64,000 nucleotides of DNA from Candidatus Zixiibacteriota bacterium. GTDB lineage: Bacteria > Desulfobacterota > Binatia > UBA9968. The DNA lies in contig DATLYW010000045.1 of NCBI GenBank assembly GCA_035574315.1, forward strand, positions 32,684 to 96,683, read 5' to 3'. This document shows, in pieces, positions 1-8,978 of the stretch. The position numbers and the translations under genes are program-made. The notes beneath the pieces were generated by a model, which worked only from the letters and a program-made list of their open reading frames with translations, was not told where the DNA came from and did no database searches. Numbering within the stretch: the stretch's first letter is position 1; every line of letters starts with the position of its first letter.

Positions 1-946
1 GGCCGAGAAAGTACCACGGAGCCTTCGACGGGTTGCTGGGCAGCAGCGGATTGGCTTCTTCTTCGAGAGGCGCATCGAACACGATCGAGGCCGCCAGCAG
101 CCCGGCCATGAGCACGGCGAAAACCAGAAGCTCGAGGTATACCACCGTCGGGAACGTGGGAAGGACGGGCTCCGTGCGATGAGCTTCGGGGTTTTTTTCG
201 AAAGGATGGGCGAGACCGCCGTCCTTGATCACGCGCCAGACGTGATAATTCACCAAGAGCGCGGTCACGGCGGGAATGGCGATGACGTGCAAAGTGTAGA
301 ACCGGAGCAACGCTTCGCTCCCGACGGAGTCGCCGCCGAGCAGGAGAAATCGAAGTTTGGGGCCGAGCCACGGCGCGTAGCCGACGATGTTGGTGCCGAC
401 CGTGATCGCCCAGAAGGAGAGCTGATCCCAGGGAAGCAGATAGCCCGTGAAGCTGAGCGCCAGCGTCATGACCAGCAGGATCACGCCGAGCACCCAGTTG
501 AACTCCCTCGGCGGCTTGTAGGCGCCGGTGTAGAAAACCCGGCACATGTGCACCGCGACCGCGACCACCATGGCTTCCGCCGCCCAGCGGTGAAGATTGC
601 GCATGACCCTGCCGAAGGCGACCGTATAATTCAGATCGAGAATTCGTCCGTAGGCGGCGCCGGTCGACGGCTCGTAATAGAACATCAGGAAAATGCCGGT
701 TATCCACTCGATGATGAAGAGGTAGAGACAGATGAGCCCCAGACCGAGGGTGGTCGCCGGCCGGATGCTGCGTTGGAACACCCTGGACGGATGGACGTGC
801 AGGATCAAGTTGTTGACCACGACGGCCAGCTGCTGCTTGAGCGTCTGCGGATAGTCCCCGCGAAATACCGATCGATACACACGCCCGCACGCGTCGCGCC
901 ACGCGCTGACGACGGCGCAGGAAATCCGTCCGAGTCTTCCCGCCAA
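1..946 (-). CDS. Cytochrome b of a b6f/bc-type complex, C-terminus beyond window
   Basis: Membrane quinol-oxidising subunit that carries two b hemes and passes electrons to the Rieske protein. The reading frame runs unbroken to the window edge. It shows the first heme His pair in RNLHRWAAEAMVVAVAVH (13 residues between) and the second in LHVIAIPAVTALLVNYH (14 between); a spacing of 14 is typical of cytochrome b6 rather than mitochondrial-type cytochrome b. The b6 part continues without a stop into a subunit-IV-like part ending near NPSKAPWYFLG, where the quinol-site PEWY motif reads A-P-W-Y. The likely start is TTG at 946, two bases after the stop of the upstream gene, with GGGGAG before it. 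It is third in a row after the Rieske and beta-propeller genes, so they are probably one operon. Identity is secure; the exact start is less so. Confidence 0.9.
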   Translation of the reverse strand, partial: MAGRLGRISCAVVSAWRDACGRVYRSVFRGDYPQTLKQQLAVVVNNLILHVHPSRVFQRSIRPATTLGLGLICLYLFIIEWITGIFLMFYYEPSTGAAYGRILDLNYTVAFGRVMRNLHRWAAEAMVVAVAVHMCRVFYTGAYKPPREFNWVLGVILLVMTLALSFTGYLLPWDQLSFWAITVGTNIVGYAPWLGPKLRFLLLGGDSVGSEALLRFYTLHVIAIPAVTALLVNYHVWRVIKDGGLAHPFEKNPEAHRTEPVLPTFPTVVYLELLVFAVLMAGLLAASIVFDAPLEEEANPLLPSNPSKAPWYFLG

Positions 947-947
947 C

Positions 948-2210
948 CTAGGCTCCCCAGCAGCCGACGATCCGAATTCTCTCTTCACGAAGGGCGAGCA
1001 ACGTGGCCGGCGCCGCGCCGGACACGGACCCCACGAGCCTTGATTCCCCGGGGCGCTCCTCCACCCACAAAAGGCTCCCGAAGCATTCCTCGATCCCGGC
1101 GACTCTGTCCGGCGGCGGCCTGAGCGGGTGCAGCTCGGCTGCCGAGCCTCGCTCCACCCTGAGCAAGTCCGCGTCGCGAAAGCGTCCGTCGAGCCACCGT
1201 CGGCGGCTGACGACGATTTCCGTTCCGGCCGCGGACCAGGTCTGCGCGCCGAACACGGCCTGTGTCTCCTTCGCGACGATGGTGGACTGCCCGGTCCTCA
1301 AGTCCATCACGGAGAGCACATTGCCGGGCGGCGCGCCCCCCGCAAGCGCGCCGCTCCTCGGCAGTGACTCCGGATGGCTGCTCAGATAACCCAGGCTGGC
1401 GCCGTCGGGAGAAAGGCGCGGCAGGCCGGTGTAGGACGGCTCCGGCAGAATTTCCCGGAGCGAGGAGCCGTTCGGAGACATCGACCAGATGCCCTGGGTC
1501 GCCATGCCGCGAAAGGGTTGCAGCCCCTGGAGATAAAGGTCCCTGGTCGCGCGGGACCAGGCGAACGGTACGGGGACCACGCCGCCCGAAAGATGCGTCT
1601 TTTCCGGAACGAGGGAGACCTGAAAATCGCGCCGCAGCAGATCGACGACCGCAATGCGCCAAAAAACGCGCTCGCTGCGGCTGCGGCGGAGATCGATTTC
1701 GGCGTAACCGAGATGCTCCCCGGTGGGGCTGAGCGCAAATCCCAGGACGGCGAGATCCCTGGCCGGCACGATCCTGATCGAACGATGTCGCTGCCCGAGA
1801 TCGAGAACCTCGATGTAGTTCCCGGACGGGTTCACGGTCTCGCGAACGAGATAGGCGAGCCGACCCGAGGCGAGCGAAGCGACCGTATCGCCGGTCGCCT
1901 TCCGCGCAAACTGGACGCTCTCCCTTGTTGCGAGATCCCGAACGACCATCGTGGTCGCGTCCCACCGTTCCAGCGCCAGCAACACGCCCTGGCGCGGAAA
2001 CCGCCTCGCGAGAGAAAACTCCCCTTGTTCCGTTACGTTGTCGGGGGCGCGCGCTCGATCGGGCGCTCCGGAATCCGGGGCGGCTGCCGGCCCGGCTTCA
2101 GCCGCGGAAGGAAAAGGCGGCGGGCCGGCCGGCGGGGAGTCGCACGCCGGCCCCGAAGCGATGAGCAGCACCACGACCAAAGCAGCAGGCGCGCGCTTCC
2201 TCCCGGCCAT
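948..2210 (-). CDS. Secreted beta-propeller (TolB/PD40-like) protein, probable lipoprotein
   Basis: 420 residues. The N-terminus has a basic stretch (RKR, residues 4-6), a hydrophobic core (about 9-18) and Cys23, so it is exported and probably lipid-anchored, although the residues before Cys23 (G-P-A) are not a textbook lipobox. The body carries repeated blades of the kind LSPTGEHLGYAEID and LSPDGASLGYLSS, as in TolB/PD40 and prolyl-oligopeptidase propellers, with no catalytic domain after them. It lies between the Rieske gene (gap 15) and the cytochrome b gene (gap 1), where no such subunit is normally found. It could be an accessory or assembly factor of that quinol-oxidising complex, or simply co-transcribed. 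The propeller call rests on repeat pattern; function is unknown. Confidence 0.7.
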   Translation of the reverse strand: MAGRKRAPAALVVVLLIASGPACDSPPAGPPPFPSAAEAGPAAAPDSGAPDRARAPDNVTEQGEFSLARRFPRQGVLLALERWDATTMVVRDLATRESVQFARKATGDTVASLASGRLAYLVRETVNPSGNYIEVLDLGQRHRSIRIVPARDLAVLGFALSPTGEHLGYAEIDLRRSRSERVFWRIAVVDLLRRDFQVSLVPEKTHLSGGVVPVPFAWSRATRDLYLQGLQPFRGMATQGIWSMSPNGSSLREILPEPSYTGLPRLSPDGASLGYLSSHPESLPRSGALAGGAPPGNVLSVMDLRTGQSTIVAKETQAVFGAQTWSAAGTEIVVSRRRWLDGRFRDADLLRVERGSAAELHPLRPPPDRVAGIEECFGSLLWVEERPGESRLVGSVSGAAPATLLALREERIRIVGCWGA

Positions 2211-2225
2211 TTCCCGCGCAGCCCT

Positions 2226-2675
2226 TCAGGCTCTGAAGAACGTGCCTCTCGGCACGGGGCGCCAGGTGTCCACCACCAGCTGCCCGTCGGGACCCTGCAA
2301 GATTCTGAGCCAGGGCAGGGGCGTGGGCGCAGGACCCGCCAGCACGCGCCCGTAGGAATCGAACTTGCTGCCGTGGCAGGGGCACTGGTATCCCCATTCG
2401 ACTCTTCCGACCGTGCAGCCGAGATGGGTGCACACGGCCGACATCGCGTTGATTCCCTTTTCGCTCGACACGACGAAAACCCGGCTCTCGCGGAGAAATG
2501 TCTGGGTTCCGGGCGGAAAGTCCTCCGGCTTGCCGATCTTGAACATCGTGGGAGGACCGAACACCCGATCCGGGATGAGAAACCGGAAAGAGCCGAACCC
2601 CATCAGCGCCGCCTGGGCGACCACGCTTCCCCAGGCGAGGCGCACGAGAAATTCCTGGCGCGAAAGCTTTTGCAT
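2226..2675 (-). CDS. Rieske [2Fe-2S] protein of the cytochrome b complex
   Basis: 149 residues. It accepts an electron from quinol at the cytochrome b site and passes it onward. An N-terminal membrane anchor (about residues 12-34) precedes the Rieske fold. Cluster ligands are clear: C82-T-H84-L-G-C87 and C98-P-C100-H101, with Cys87 and Cys100 the expected disulfide pair. The start ATG at 2675 follows GAGG six bases upstream. It is the first gene of the Rieske, propeller, cytochrome b row. No cytochrome c1 or f gene lies upstream in the window; one could lie beyond position 1. Confidence 0.93.
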   Translation of the reverse strand: MQKLSRQEFLVRLAWGSVVAQAALMGFGSFRFLIPDRVFGPPTMFKIGKPEDFPPGTQTFLRESRVFVVSSEKGINAMSAVCTHLGCTVGRVEWGYQCPCHGSKFDSYGRVLAGPAPTPLPWLRILQGPDGQLVVDTWRPVPRGTFFRA

Positions 2676-2886
2676 CGCCGTCCTCGAAGTTTTCGGCCCT
2701 ACGGCCGCGCAAACTTCGTACCACGCGCGAGCTCCACCCGATGCCGGAGCGCCAATATTTTCCCGGATTTTTCAGCCTCGGCCGTTGTCCGCCCGGAAAG
2801 TCATCTGCGATCTTTCAAGGAATCGAGAAAAATCAACCGACGATTCCTACCGGTGAGAAAATCCTGGCCGTCGTGTCGAGGGCGGT

Positions 2887-3306
2887 TCAGTGCTCGGCGA
2901 GGTAGCGCATGATGTCCGTCTCGGTCACCATCCCGACGAACTTCCCCTCTTCCACCACCGGGAGACAGCCGATCTTTTTTTCCATCAGCAAACGGGCCGC
3001 CTCCTTGATCGACGCGTCGGGCGATATCGTGATGACGGGTTTGCTCATCACTTCCTTTACCCGAACGGTTTTCATCAGATCCTTTTGCTCCCGATGCTTG
3101 AACCCCAGAACCTTGACGAGAGCCGAATGGAACAGGTCGCGCTGGCTCAAGACCCCCACCACCCGCCCCTGCTCGAGTACCGGCAGATGACGTATCCGGC
3201 CGAGCGTCATGATATCGTCCGCGACGTCGAGGACGTCGTCGCATTCGAGGGTGACGACGTCTCTGACCATGATGGCCCGAACGGGAACTTGCTCTTCCGA
3301 TGGCAT
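2887..3306 (-). CDS. Tandem CBS-domain protein
   Basis: 139 residues, two CBS domains and nothing else: domain 1 about residues 12-65 (VPVRAIMVRDVVTLE... VVGVLSQRDLF), domain 2 about 77-135 (VKEVMSKPVITISP... FVGMVTETDIM). Stand-alone CBS pairs usually bind adenine nucleotides such as AMP, ATP or SAM and act as energy sensors. The start at 3306 is chosen over longer in-frame options because GGAGG sits nine bases upstream and the family-like sequence begins there. It lies 211 bases upstream of the Rieske gene on the same strand. Ligand and partner are unknown. Confidence 0.85.
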   Translation of the reverse strand: MPSEEQVPVRAIMVRDVVTLECDDVLDVADDIMTLGRIRHLPVLEQGRVVGVLSQRDLFHSALVKVLGFKHREQKDLMKTVRVKEVMSKPVITISPDASIKEAARLLMEKKIGCLPVVEEGKFVGMVTETDIMRYLAEH

Positions 3307-3478
3307 GGGAAATTCCTCCGGGCTGCGGCAACCGCGCTGCCGATCACGCCGTAGAGTCACGCCTGATCGCCGGAAGCGCCGACGATGTCCGACAGGTACG
3401 TGTGCGAGAGCAGCTCGCGCGGCCAGCCCCGGCAATGAATCCCGATTTCGTTCCCGGTCGCCGCGGACTCGAAGCCGC

Positions 3479-3892
3479 TCAACCCTCGCCCGGGACGACC
3501 GCCACGCCCTCGATCTCCACCATCGCGCCCGCTTCGTAAAGGCCCTTGACCTCGACGAGCGTCATCGCCGGAAAATGTCTGCCCATGTGCTTCCGGTAGA
3601 CCCGGCCGAGCTCCTGCAATGAGCCCAGATAGGACTGTTTGTCGGTAACGTAGAGGTTGAGCTTGACGATGTCTTCGGGCTGCCCCCCGGCCTCCCGGAC
3701 GACCTGCAGGAGATTCTCCAGCGCCTTGTCGAACTGCCGGACGACATCGCCTTCGCCGACGAGCCGGCCTTCCTTGTCCCAGGCAACCTGCCCGCCGAGA
3801 AACAGCATGTTGGTTCCTCCCGGAACCTTGAACCCGTGATTGTAGCCCTTCGGCCGGACCAGTTGCGCCGGGTTGACGATGGTGACGGGCAT
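3479..3892 (-). CDS. Rid (YjgF/YER057c/UK114) family protein
   Basis: 137 residues covering the whole Rid fold. The family hydrolyses reactive enamine/imine intermediates or acts as a related deaminase in the cytoplasm. The N-terminal part (GYNHGFKVPGGTNMLFLGGQVAWD), the central QFDKALENLLQVVREAGGQPEDIVKLNLYV stretch and the C-terminal LVEVKGLYEAGAMVEIEGVAV are characteristic. The conserved Arg of imine-deaminating RidA in the C-terminal part is not evident, so it may belong to another Rid subgroup. The ATG at 3892 has AGGAG seven bases upstream. It follows a substrate-binding protein gene by 20 bases, suggesting co-expression. Confidence 0.85.
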   Translation of the reverse strand: MPVTIVNPAQLVRPKGYNHGFKVPGGTNMLFLGGQVAWDKEGRLVGEGDVVRQFDKALENLLQVVREAGGQPEDIVKLNLYVTDKQSYLGSLQELGRVYRKHMGRHFPAMTLVEVKGLYEAGAMVEIEGVAVVPGEG

Positions 3893-3912
3893 CTCTCGCT
3901 CCTGTGCGCGCT

Positions 3913-4926
3913 TCAGTTCCCGTAAATCTCCCTGACGAAGCCGCTGTCCTCCAGCTCCTTCAAAAACCGGTTGTCGAAAAATTCTTTGGGATCGGCTTTC
4001 GGCGCCCTCGGATGGTCGGTGACCGAGAGGACGGAGCGAATCGTCTCTTCCGTCATGTAAGGGATCCTGGGAAAAAGGAAGCGGTAAGACTCGTAGGCTT
4101 CCTCGAGGACAGCCCCGTCGTCCGTCGCCAGGAACCGGGCGAGCGCTTTTTTCGCCGTTTGCGGATCGTCCCGCGCAATCTTGATTGCCGCGATATAGGC
4201 TTTCAGAAAAGACCTGACGACCTCGGGATGTTGCCGGAGGAGAGCGCGGCGCGCGACGATCGCGTTGTGAACGTAGGGAAGCTTGAGGCTGGCGATATTC
4301 ACCAGCTCCCTGTAGCCCAAACGACGCGCGAGCAGAGTCGTGGGCGAGGAGATGACGCCCGCCGGAACGATGCCCTTGTCCAGAGCGGCCAGAATCTCCC
4401 GCACCCCGCCCAGGTAAAGGAACTTCACGTCTTCTCCCGGGCGCATTCGCTGTTGTCGAATCAGCGCCGTGGCGGCATGGTCCGAGGAAGCCCCCTTGGT
4501 CATGACGCCGATGATCTTGCCGCGCAAGTCGGACAGGTCCCTGATCTCCGGCCTGGCGTAAACCGAAAAGCCGTAGGTCGGCACTCCCATCGCGACATAC
4601 ACCAGATCGGCGCCGCTCAGGATGCCGTTCACCACCGCTCCTCCGGTCATCGCCATGTCGATGTCCCCCGATACCAGAGTTTGCGTCAGCCGCGCCCCTC
4701 CCGACACATAGATCACCTGGACCTCGATGCCGTAGCGCCGGTCGGTTCGCGCCTCGGGAATGACCCAGACCGGAAGCTGCGCGCCGCTCGGCTGCGGGTA
4801 TCCCACTCGGACCGTCGGCGCCGCGGCATCCAGGAAGCTTACCGACGCGAAACCAAGGCCAACGAGTCCGATGACAAGACCGAAGGTGCACAGTCCGAGC
4901 TTCCGTGCAGCCCACCGAGCTTTCAT
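3913..4926 (-). CDS. NMT1/TauA-like periplasmic substrate-binding protein
   Basis: 337 residues with an N-terminal signal/anchor (about 9-32) and a type II periplasmic-binding fold: VRVGYPQPSGAQLPVWVIPEA at the start of the first lobe, GDIDMAMTGGAVVNGILSGADLVYVAMG, DLRGKIIGVMTKGASSDHAATALIRQ at the lobe transition, and a C-terminal FFDNRFLKELEDSGF. Relatives bind sulfonates, nitrate, thiamine precursors or aromatic acids for an ABC importer. No permease or ATPase gene is adjacent, so substrate and partner are unknown. The start has GGGGGAG before the ATG. The Rid gene follows, and a 517-base gap separates it from the divergent plus-strand operon. Confidence 0.82.
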   Translation of the reverse strand: MKARWAARKLGLCTFGLVIGLVGLGFASVSFLDAAAPTVRVGYPQPSGAQLPVWVIPEARTDRRYGIEVQVIYVSGGARLTQTLVSGDIDMAMTGGAVVNGILSGADLVYVAMGVPTYGFSVYARPEIRDLSDLRGKIIGVMTKGASSDHAATALIRQQRMRPGEDVKFLYLGGVREILAALDKGIVPAGVISSPTTLLARRLGYRELVNIASLKLPYVHNAIVARRALLRQHPEVVRSFLKAYIAAIKIARDDPQTAKKALARFLATDDGAVLEEAYESYRFLFPRIPYMTEETIRSVLSVTDHPRAPKADPKEFFDNRFLKELEDSGFVREIYGN

Positions 4927-5443
4927 CTTCTCCCCCTTCCTTCTTTGCCTTCAAGCGGATTACGTCTCGGGTTAAGAAGACAGCAAACCTTACTTCGGCC
5001 GCAATTTCGATGCCATCGCCATCTCCTGCTGCTACGGTCCCGGCGAGATCGCACCGGACCTGATCACTGGAGACCAGCGACCGTCCCGGCCGGAAACGCT
5101 TTTCTGACCCTGATGTTCAAGCGCAAACTTACGCAATCTGTGTGCACGCTCGCCGACGCCAAAGTCGCGTAGCTCGATCGCGCGCTGGCTCGCGCGTTGG
5201 ACCTCACGCGGCGCGAAATCCGGGCCGATAATTTCCCCGTTGTGGTCTCTTTCGTCGAACCGCTCTTTCTGCACGTACCTCTGTATTTTCCCGGCGAAGG
5301 GAAACAGCACGCTTTTTTTCTCAGACTCTGGAAATAGCCTTTGCCGAACGGTGTGCTAAAACGCTGCCTTGCCGAAATGGCATGCATCCTGCTCTGCGCC
5401 CGAACGATTCCATCGATCTCATCTTCCCCGGCGAGACGCGCAG
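4927..5443. other. Divergent intergenic region, no supported gene
   Basis: This 517-base gap lies between a minus-strand substrate-binding protein gene and a plus-strand molybdoenzyme gene, so it should hold promoters for both. No clear promoter pair could be assigned. On the plus strand two short frames look protein-like but lack good starts: about 4998-5105, and about 5170-5337, ending in FPVVVSFVEPLFLHVPLYFPGEG and then a stop. They may be relics of a decayed gene; neither was recognised. Confidence 0.5.
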
Positions 5444-8044
5444 ATGAGCCTGGCCCGGACGCTGCAGTCTTTTTTGCCCCGCCCTCGTTCCGCCACGGAA
5501 AAAACCGGAGAGGCACGGGCCGGCCCGCCTGCCCGCCGGATTCCGAGCGTCTGTCAGAGCTGTGTCAATACCTGCGGCATCGTCCTCAAAGTCCGAAACG
5601 GCGTGGTCGTGGGAGTCGAGGGCAACGCCGGGAATCCCCACAACTACGGACGGATTTGCGCCAAGGGCATTGCCGCGGTGATGGGTCTTTACGATCCTCA
5701 CCGCGTCCTGGTTCCCCTCAAGCGAACCAATCCGGTAAAAGGCATCGGCGTCGACCCCGGGTGGGAGCCGGTGGAGCCTGCGGAAGCGCTGGACATCGTA
5801 GTGCATCGGTTGCGACGGGTTCTGGAAGACGACCCGCGAAAGCTCGTCATTCTTTCCGGGACCGGCGATCCCGAGTCGGTAAACGCGGTGATCGGCGCCT
5901 TTGCCGAGGCCTTCGGCACTCCCAACGCGGGCACCGGGACTCCGTTCGGCGCCAAGACCTGGGCCAACTATTTGAACACGGGGTCGATGCACACCGAGCC
6001 GGACTTCGAGCACTGTCGCTATCTGATGCTGTTCGGCTCTCAAAAGGGAGCCATGGTCGGACACGACACGATCAAAGCGGCCGGCGCCATGGCCGAGGCA
6101 CGGCGGCGCGGGATGAAGCTCGTCGTTTGCGATCCCGTCTGCACGCCCACGGCATCCAAGGCCGACGAGTGGATTCCCATCCGGCCCGGCACCGATCGAG
6201 CCATGGCGCTCGCCATGCTGAACGTTCTTCTCAACGAGCTGAACGTGTACGACGCCGAATTCCTCCGCGCGCAGACGAATGCCTGCTATCTGGTCGGCGA
6301 GGACGGGCGGTACGAGCGGGACGCGAGCGGCAAGCCCATGGTCTGGGACCGTGCGCAAGGGGCGGCCGGCCCTTACGACGCCGCGGAGGATCCCGCGCTG
6401 CTGGGAAATTACGAGATCGGCGGCAACTCATGCCGGCCGGCGTTTCAGCTTCTGCGCGACCACTTGCGCCAGTACTCCCCCGAAGCGGTCGCCCCCGTAA
6501 CGGATGTGCCCGCCGCAACGATTCGCCGGTTGGCCGGCGAATTCGCCGCGTCCGCCGGTATCGGGAGCACCATCGTGATCGAGGGACGGCGCTTGCCGCT
6601 CCGGCCCGTGTGCGCCTTCCCGGATTGTCGCGGCCTGGCGGCGCACATGCACGGCGTCTGGACCAGCACCGCCGTTCAGCTGCTCAACGTCGTCGTCGGC
6701 GCCGTCGACGTGCCCGGCGGCAATCTCAGCACGAACGTGGTCGGGCCGCACGGCAGGTTCCGCGTCGGCGAAGGTCCGGAGGGGCTGGTAACCTCGGGTC
6801 CCGAGCTGGGGAACCGCCGGCCGTATCCGGCAAGGGCCCCGAAGGCTCCCGAGACCGTGGATCTCGGCGAGCTGTTTCCCGTGGGGCGAAGCCCGCGCCC
6901 GCTGCTTGCCTTCGGCCTCTCGGACTACGCCAGCCTGCTTCCTTACAGGCCCGAGATGATCGTCCATTGCTCGTCGAACGCCGTGATGGTGGCCGCAAAC
7001 CCCGAAAAGCTCGCCGCGGCTCTCGGCCGGGTCCCGTTCATGGTCTCGCTGGCTCATACGATCGATGAGACGGTAGAGCTGGCGGATATCGTGCTGCCGG
7101 TGCAGCACACCTTCGAGCGGCTCGATTTTCCCGTCAACAGCCTGCGCGGCTGGGTCACCGGAGACCACTGGTACTTCACCCTGCGCCAGCCGGGAACCGC
7201 ACCCGCCCCGGCAGTGAAGCACATCGCTCAGCTGTTTCTCGAGTTCGGGGAGCGGCTGCGGCTGGGGAAAAAGATCAACGCCGCCCTGAACGCCAAACTA
7301 CGCCTGAGGGAGGAGCACAGGCTCGAGGAGAACCGGATCTACCACTGGGAAGAAATCCTCGATCGCAGCGCCAAATCCGCGTTCGGCGACGATCGCGGGC
7401 TCGACTGGCTCAGGGAGCACGGCCTTGTCGCCTGGCCGCGAAGCCTGGGCGAGCGTTACCCGCGGGCGGTGCACCGGCTCCCGCGCCTTCCCGTCTATTT
7501 CGAGCACTTCCTGGAGGTGCGGCCGAAAATCGAGGCGCTGATCAGGGAGGCCGGGCTCGACTGGGACCTTTCCGGCTACCAGGCGCTGCCGTTCTGGAAG
7601 CCCTGCCCCGCCGCTGCGCAGCGCGATCGCGGTTACGACCTGATGGCGGTGAATTTCAAATTCGGCTTCCATGCTTTTTCGACGACCGAGCGAAACCCGT
7701 GGCTGGACGAGATCACCACGCACCACCCGTGGGGCTATCGCCTGATCATGAACGCCGACACAGCCCGGAGAAAGGGTATCGCCGACGGCGATCGGGTGGT
7801 CGTGGAGAGCTGCGACGGGAAACGAGCGACCGGTACGGTCAGGCTGACGCAGGGGATCCATCCCGAGGTCCTGGGGATCGCCGCCTGCTTCGGCCGCTGG
7901 AGCCGGGGCGAGCCTGCCGCGCGCGGCAAGGGGGTCCACTACAATTCTCTGGTCCCTCACGAGATGTCCTGGATCGACACGTTCTCGGGACATCTGGACG
8001 CCTGCGCGCCGGTGCGCATCGAAAGAGCGCGGGACGTCCCGTGA
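5444..8044 (+). CDS. DMSO-reductase-family molybdopterin oxidoreductase, catalytic subunit (subfamily unknown)
   Basis: 866 residues. N-terminal [4Fe-4S] motif C37-x2-C40-x3-C44 with C72 in RICAKG, then the bis-molybdopterin-guanine-dinucleotide fold: KADEWIPIRPGTDRAMALAML, TVDLGELFP-type linker, ELADIVLPVQHTFERLDF, and the C-terminal beta-barrel cofactor domain (RRKGIADGDRVVVES). The segment after GTPN that carries Cys, SeCys, Ser or Asp as metal ligand in relatives contains neither Cys nor Asp here. There is no Tat signal, so it is probably cytoplasmic. The start is chosen at ATG 5444 after GGCGAGA. No FeS or membrane subunit is adjacent; 37 bases downstream a xanthine-dehydrogenase-type trio begins, probably in the same transcript. 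Closest sister in the window is the gene at 49891-52533. Substrate unknown. Confidence 0.85.
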   Translation: MSLARTLQSFLPRPRSATEKTGEARAGPPARRIPSVCQSCVNTCGIVLKVRNGVVVGVEGNAGNPHNYGRICAKGIAAVMGLYDPHRVLVPLKRTNPVKGIGVDPGWEPVEPAEALDIVVHRLRRVLEDDPRKLVILSGTGDPESVNAVIGAFAEAFGTPNAGTGTPFGAKTWANYLNTGSMHTEPDFEHCRYLMLFGSQKGAMVGHDTIKAAGAMAEARRRGMKLVVCDPVCTPTASKADEWIPIRPGTDRAMALAMLNVLLNELNVYDAEFLRAQTNACYLVGEDGRYERDASGKPMVWDRAQGAAGPYDAAEDPALLGNYEIGGNSCRPAFQLLRDHLRQYSPEAVAPVTDVPAATIRRLAGEFAASAGIGSTIVIEGRRLPLRPVCAFPDCRGLAAHMHGVWTSTAVQLLNVVVGAVDVPGGNLSTNVVGPHGRFRVGEGPEGLVTSGPELGNRRPYPARAPKAPETVDLGELFPVGRSPRPLLAFGLSDYASLLPYRPEMIVHCSSNAVMVAANPEKLAAALGRVPFMVSLAHTIDETVELADIVLPVQHTFERLDFPVNSLRGWVTGDHWYFTLRQPGTAPAPAVKHIAQLFLEFGERLRLGKKINAALNAKLRLREEHRLEENRIYHWEEILDRSAKSAFGDDRGLDWLREHGLVAWPRSLGERYPRAVHRLPRLPVYFEHFLEVRPKIEALIREAGLDWDLSGYQALPFWKPCPAAAQRDRGYDLMAVNFKFGFHAFSTTERNPWLDEITTHHPWGYRLIMNADTARRKGIADGDRVVVESCDGKRATGTVRLTQGIHPEVLGIAACFGRWSRGEPAARGKGVHYNSLVPHEMSWIDTFSGHLDACAPVRIERARDVP

Positions 8045-8081
8045 CGGGCGGAGTCGAAACCAGGACGATCCTGGAGCTTTG

Positions 8082-8978
8082 ATGATCGGAGTCCTGCCGC
8101 CCTTCGAGTATTACAGGCCCTCCTCTCTGGAAGAGGCGCTGGCCGTTCTCGCGAGATTCGACGGCGAAGTCCTTCCCTACGCCGGAGGAACCGATCTGCT
8201 GGTCGCCCTGAAGCAGAAAAAAGCGCTTCCCCGGGCCCTCATGGACGTCAAGTGGATACCCGAGCTCAACGCCCTTCGACTTCAGGACGCCGGGCTTTCC
8301 GTGGGCGCAGCGGTCACGGCCCGTGCGCTCGCCCGCTCGGTCCTGTTGCGCGAGGGCTGGCCCGTTCTGGCCCAGGCGTCGGGAACGCTCGGTTCGATGC
8401 AAATCGGCAACCGCGCCACGCTCGGAGGCAACCTCTGCAACGCGTCGCCCGCCGCCGACGGTGCGCCGCCCCTGCTCGCGCTCGACGCGCGCGTGAAGCT
8501 CGTCGGGCGAGACGGCGGGCGCGAGCTGCCCCTGGAGAAATTCTTCGTCGGGCCGAAAAGGACCGTGGCGGATCGCGAGTTATTGACCGAGATCGTCATT
8601 CCGGAAATGCCGCCGCGAAGCCGCGGCGTGTTCTTGAAGCTCGGGCCGCGCGGCGCACCGGAGGACATCGCCATCGTCAGCGTCGCGGTTGTTGCCGTTC
8701 CCGACGCCGCCCAGGAAAGATGGCAGGAGGTACGTATCGCCCTGGGGGCTGTTGCGCCCACGCCCGTTCGTGCGCGCCGCGCCGAGCAGGCCCTGGCGGG
8801 TCGCCCCATCGACCGGTCCGCCATCGAAAGCGCGTCTCGAGTCGCTGCGGCCGAAGACGCCCGGCCGATCGACGATCTTCGCGGCTCCGCCTCCTACCGG
8901 CGCGCGATGGTCGGCGTCCTCGTCGGCCGGGCGCTCGCCGATCTGGCAGGCCAAATCCGCCCGGAGGGCGCGACATGA
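8082..8978 (+). CDS. FAD-binding medium subunit, xanthine dehydrogenase/CoxM family
   Basis: 298 residues. It transfers electrons from the [2Fe-2S] subunit to FAD and then to an acceptor in the cytoplasm. The fold shows FEYYRPSSLEEALAVLARF, the FAD loop YAGGTDLLVALKQKK (about residues 33-47), and the second FAD motif IGNRATLGGNLCNASPAADGAPPLLAL. It lacks the four-Cys insertion seen in the HcrB protein of this window, so it is an ordinary CoxM type. ATG 8082 has GGAG five bases upstream; a TTG one codon earlier is possible. Its stop overlaps the next start (ATGA), giving the order medium, small, large. Confidence 0.93.
   Translation: MIGVLPPFEYYRPSSLEEALAVLARFDGEVLPYAGGTDLLVALKQKKALPRALMDVKWIPELNALRLQDAGLSVGAAVTARALARSVLLREGWPVLAQASGTLGSMQIGNRATLGGNLCNASPAADGAPPLLALDARVKLVGRDGGRELPLEKFFVGPKRTVADRELLTEIVIPEMPPRSRGVFLKLGPRGAPEDIAIVSVAVVAVPDAAQERWQEVRIALGAVAPTPVRARRAEQALAGRPIDRSAIESASRVAAAEDARPIDDLRGSASYRRAMVGVLVGRALADLAGQIRPEGAT

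Noticed and set aside
179..1123. Long plus-strand open frame opposite cytochrome b
   Set aside because: It is antisense to a clear cytochrome b with both heme His pairs; its product is Arg/Gly/Pro-rich with no family pattern, as expected in GC-rich DNA.
5325..5345. Possible sigma-54 element upstream of the molybdoenzyme at 5444 (TGGAAATAGCCTTTGCC)
   Set aside because: The GG to GC distance is 13, not 12, and the -24 half is poor.
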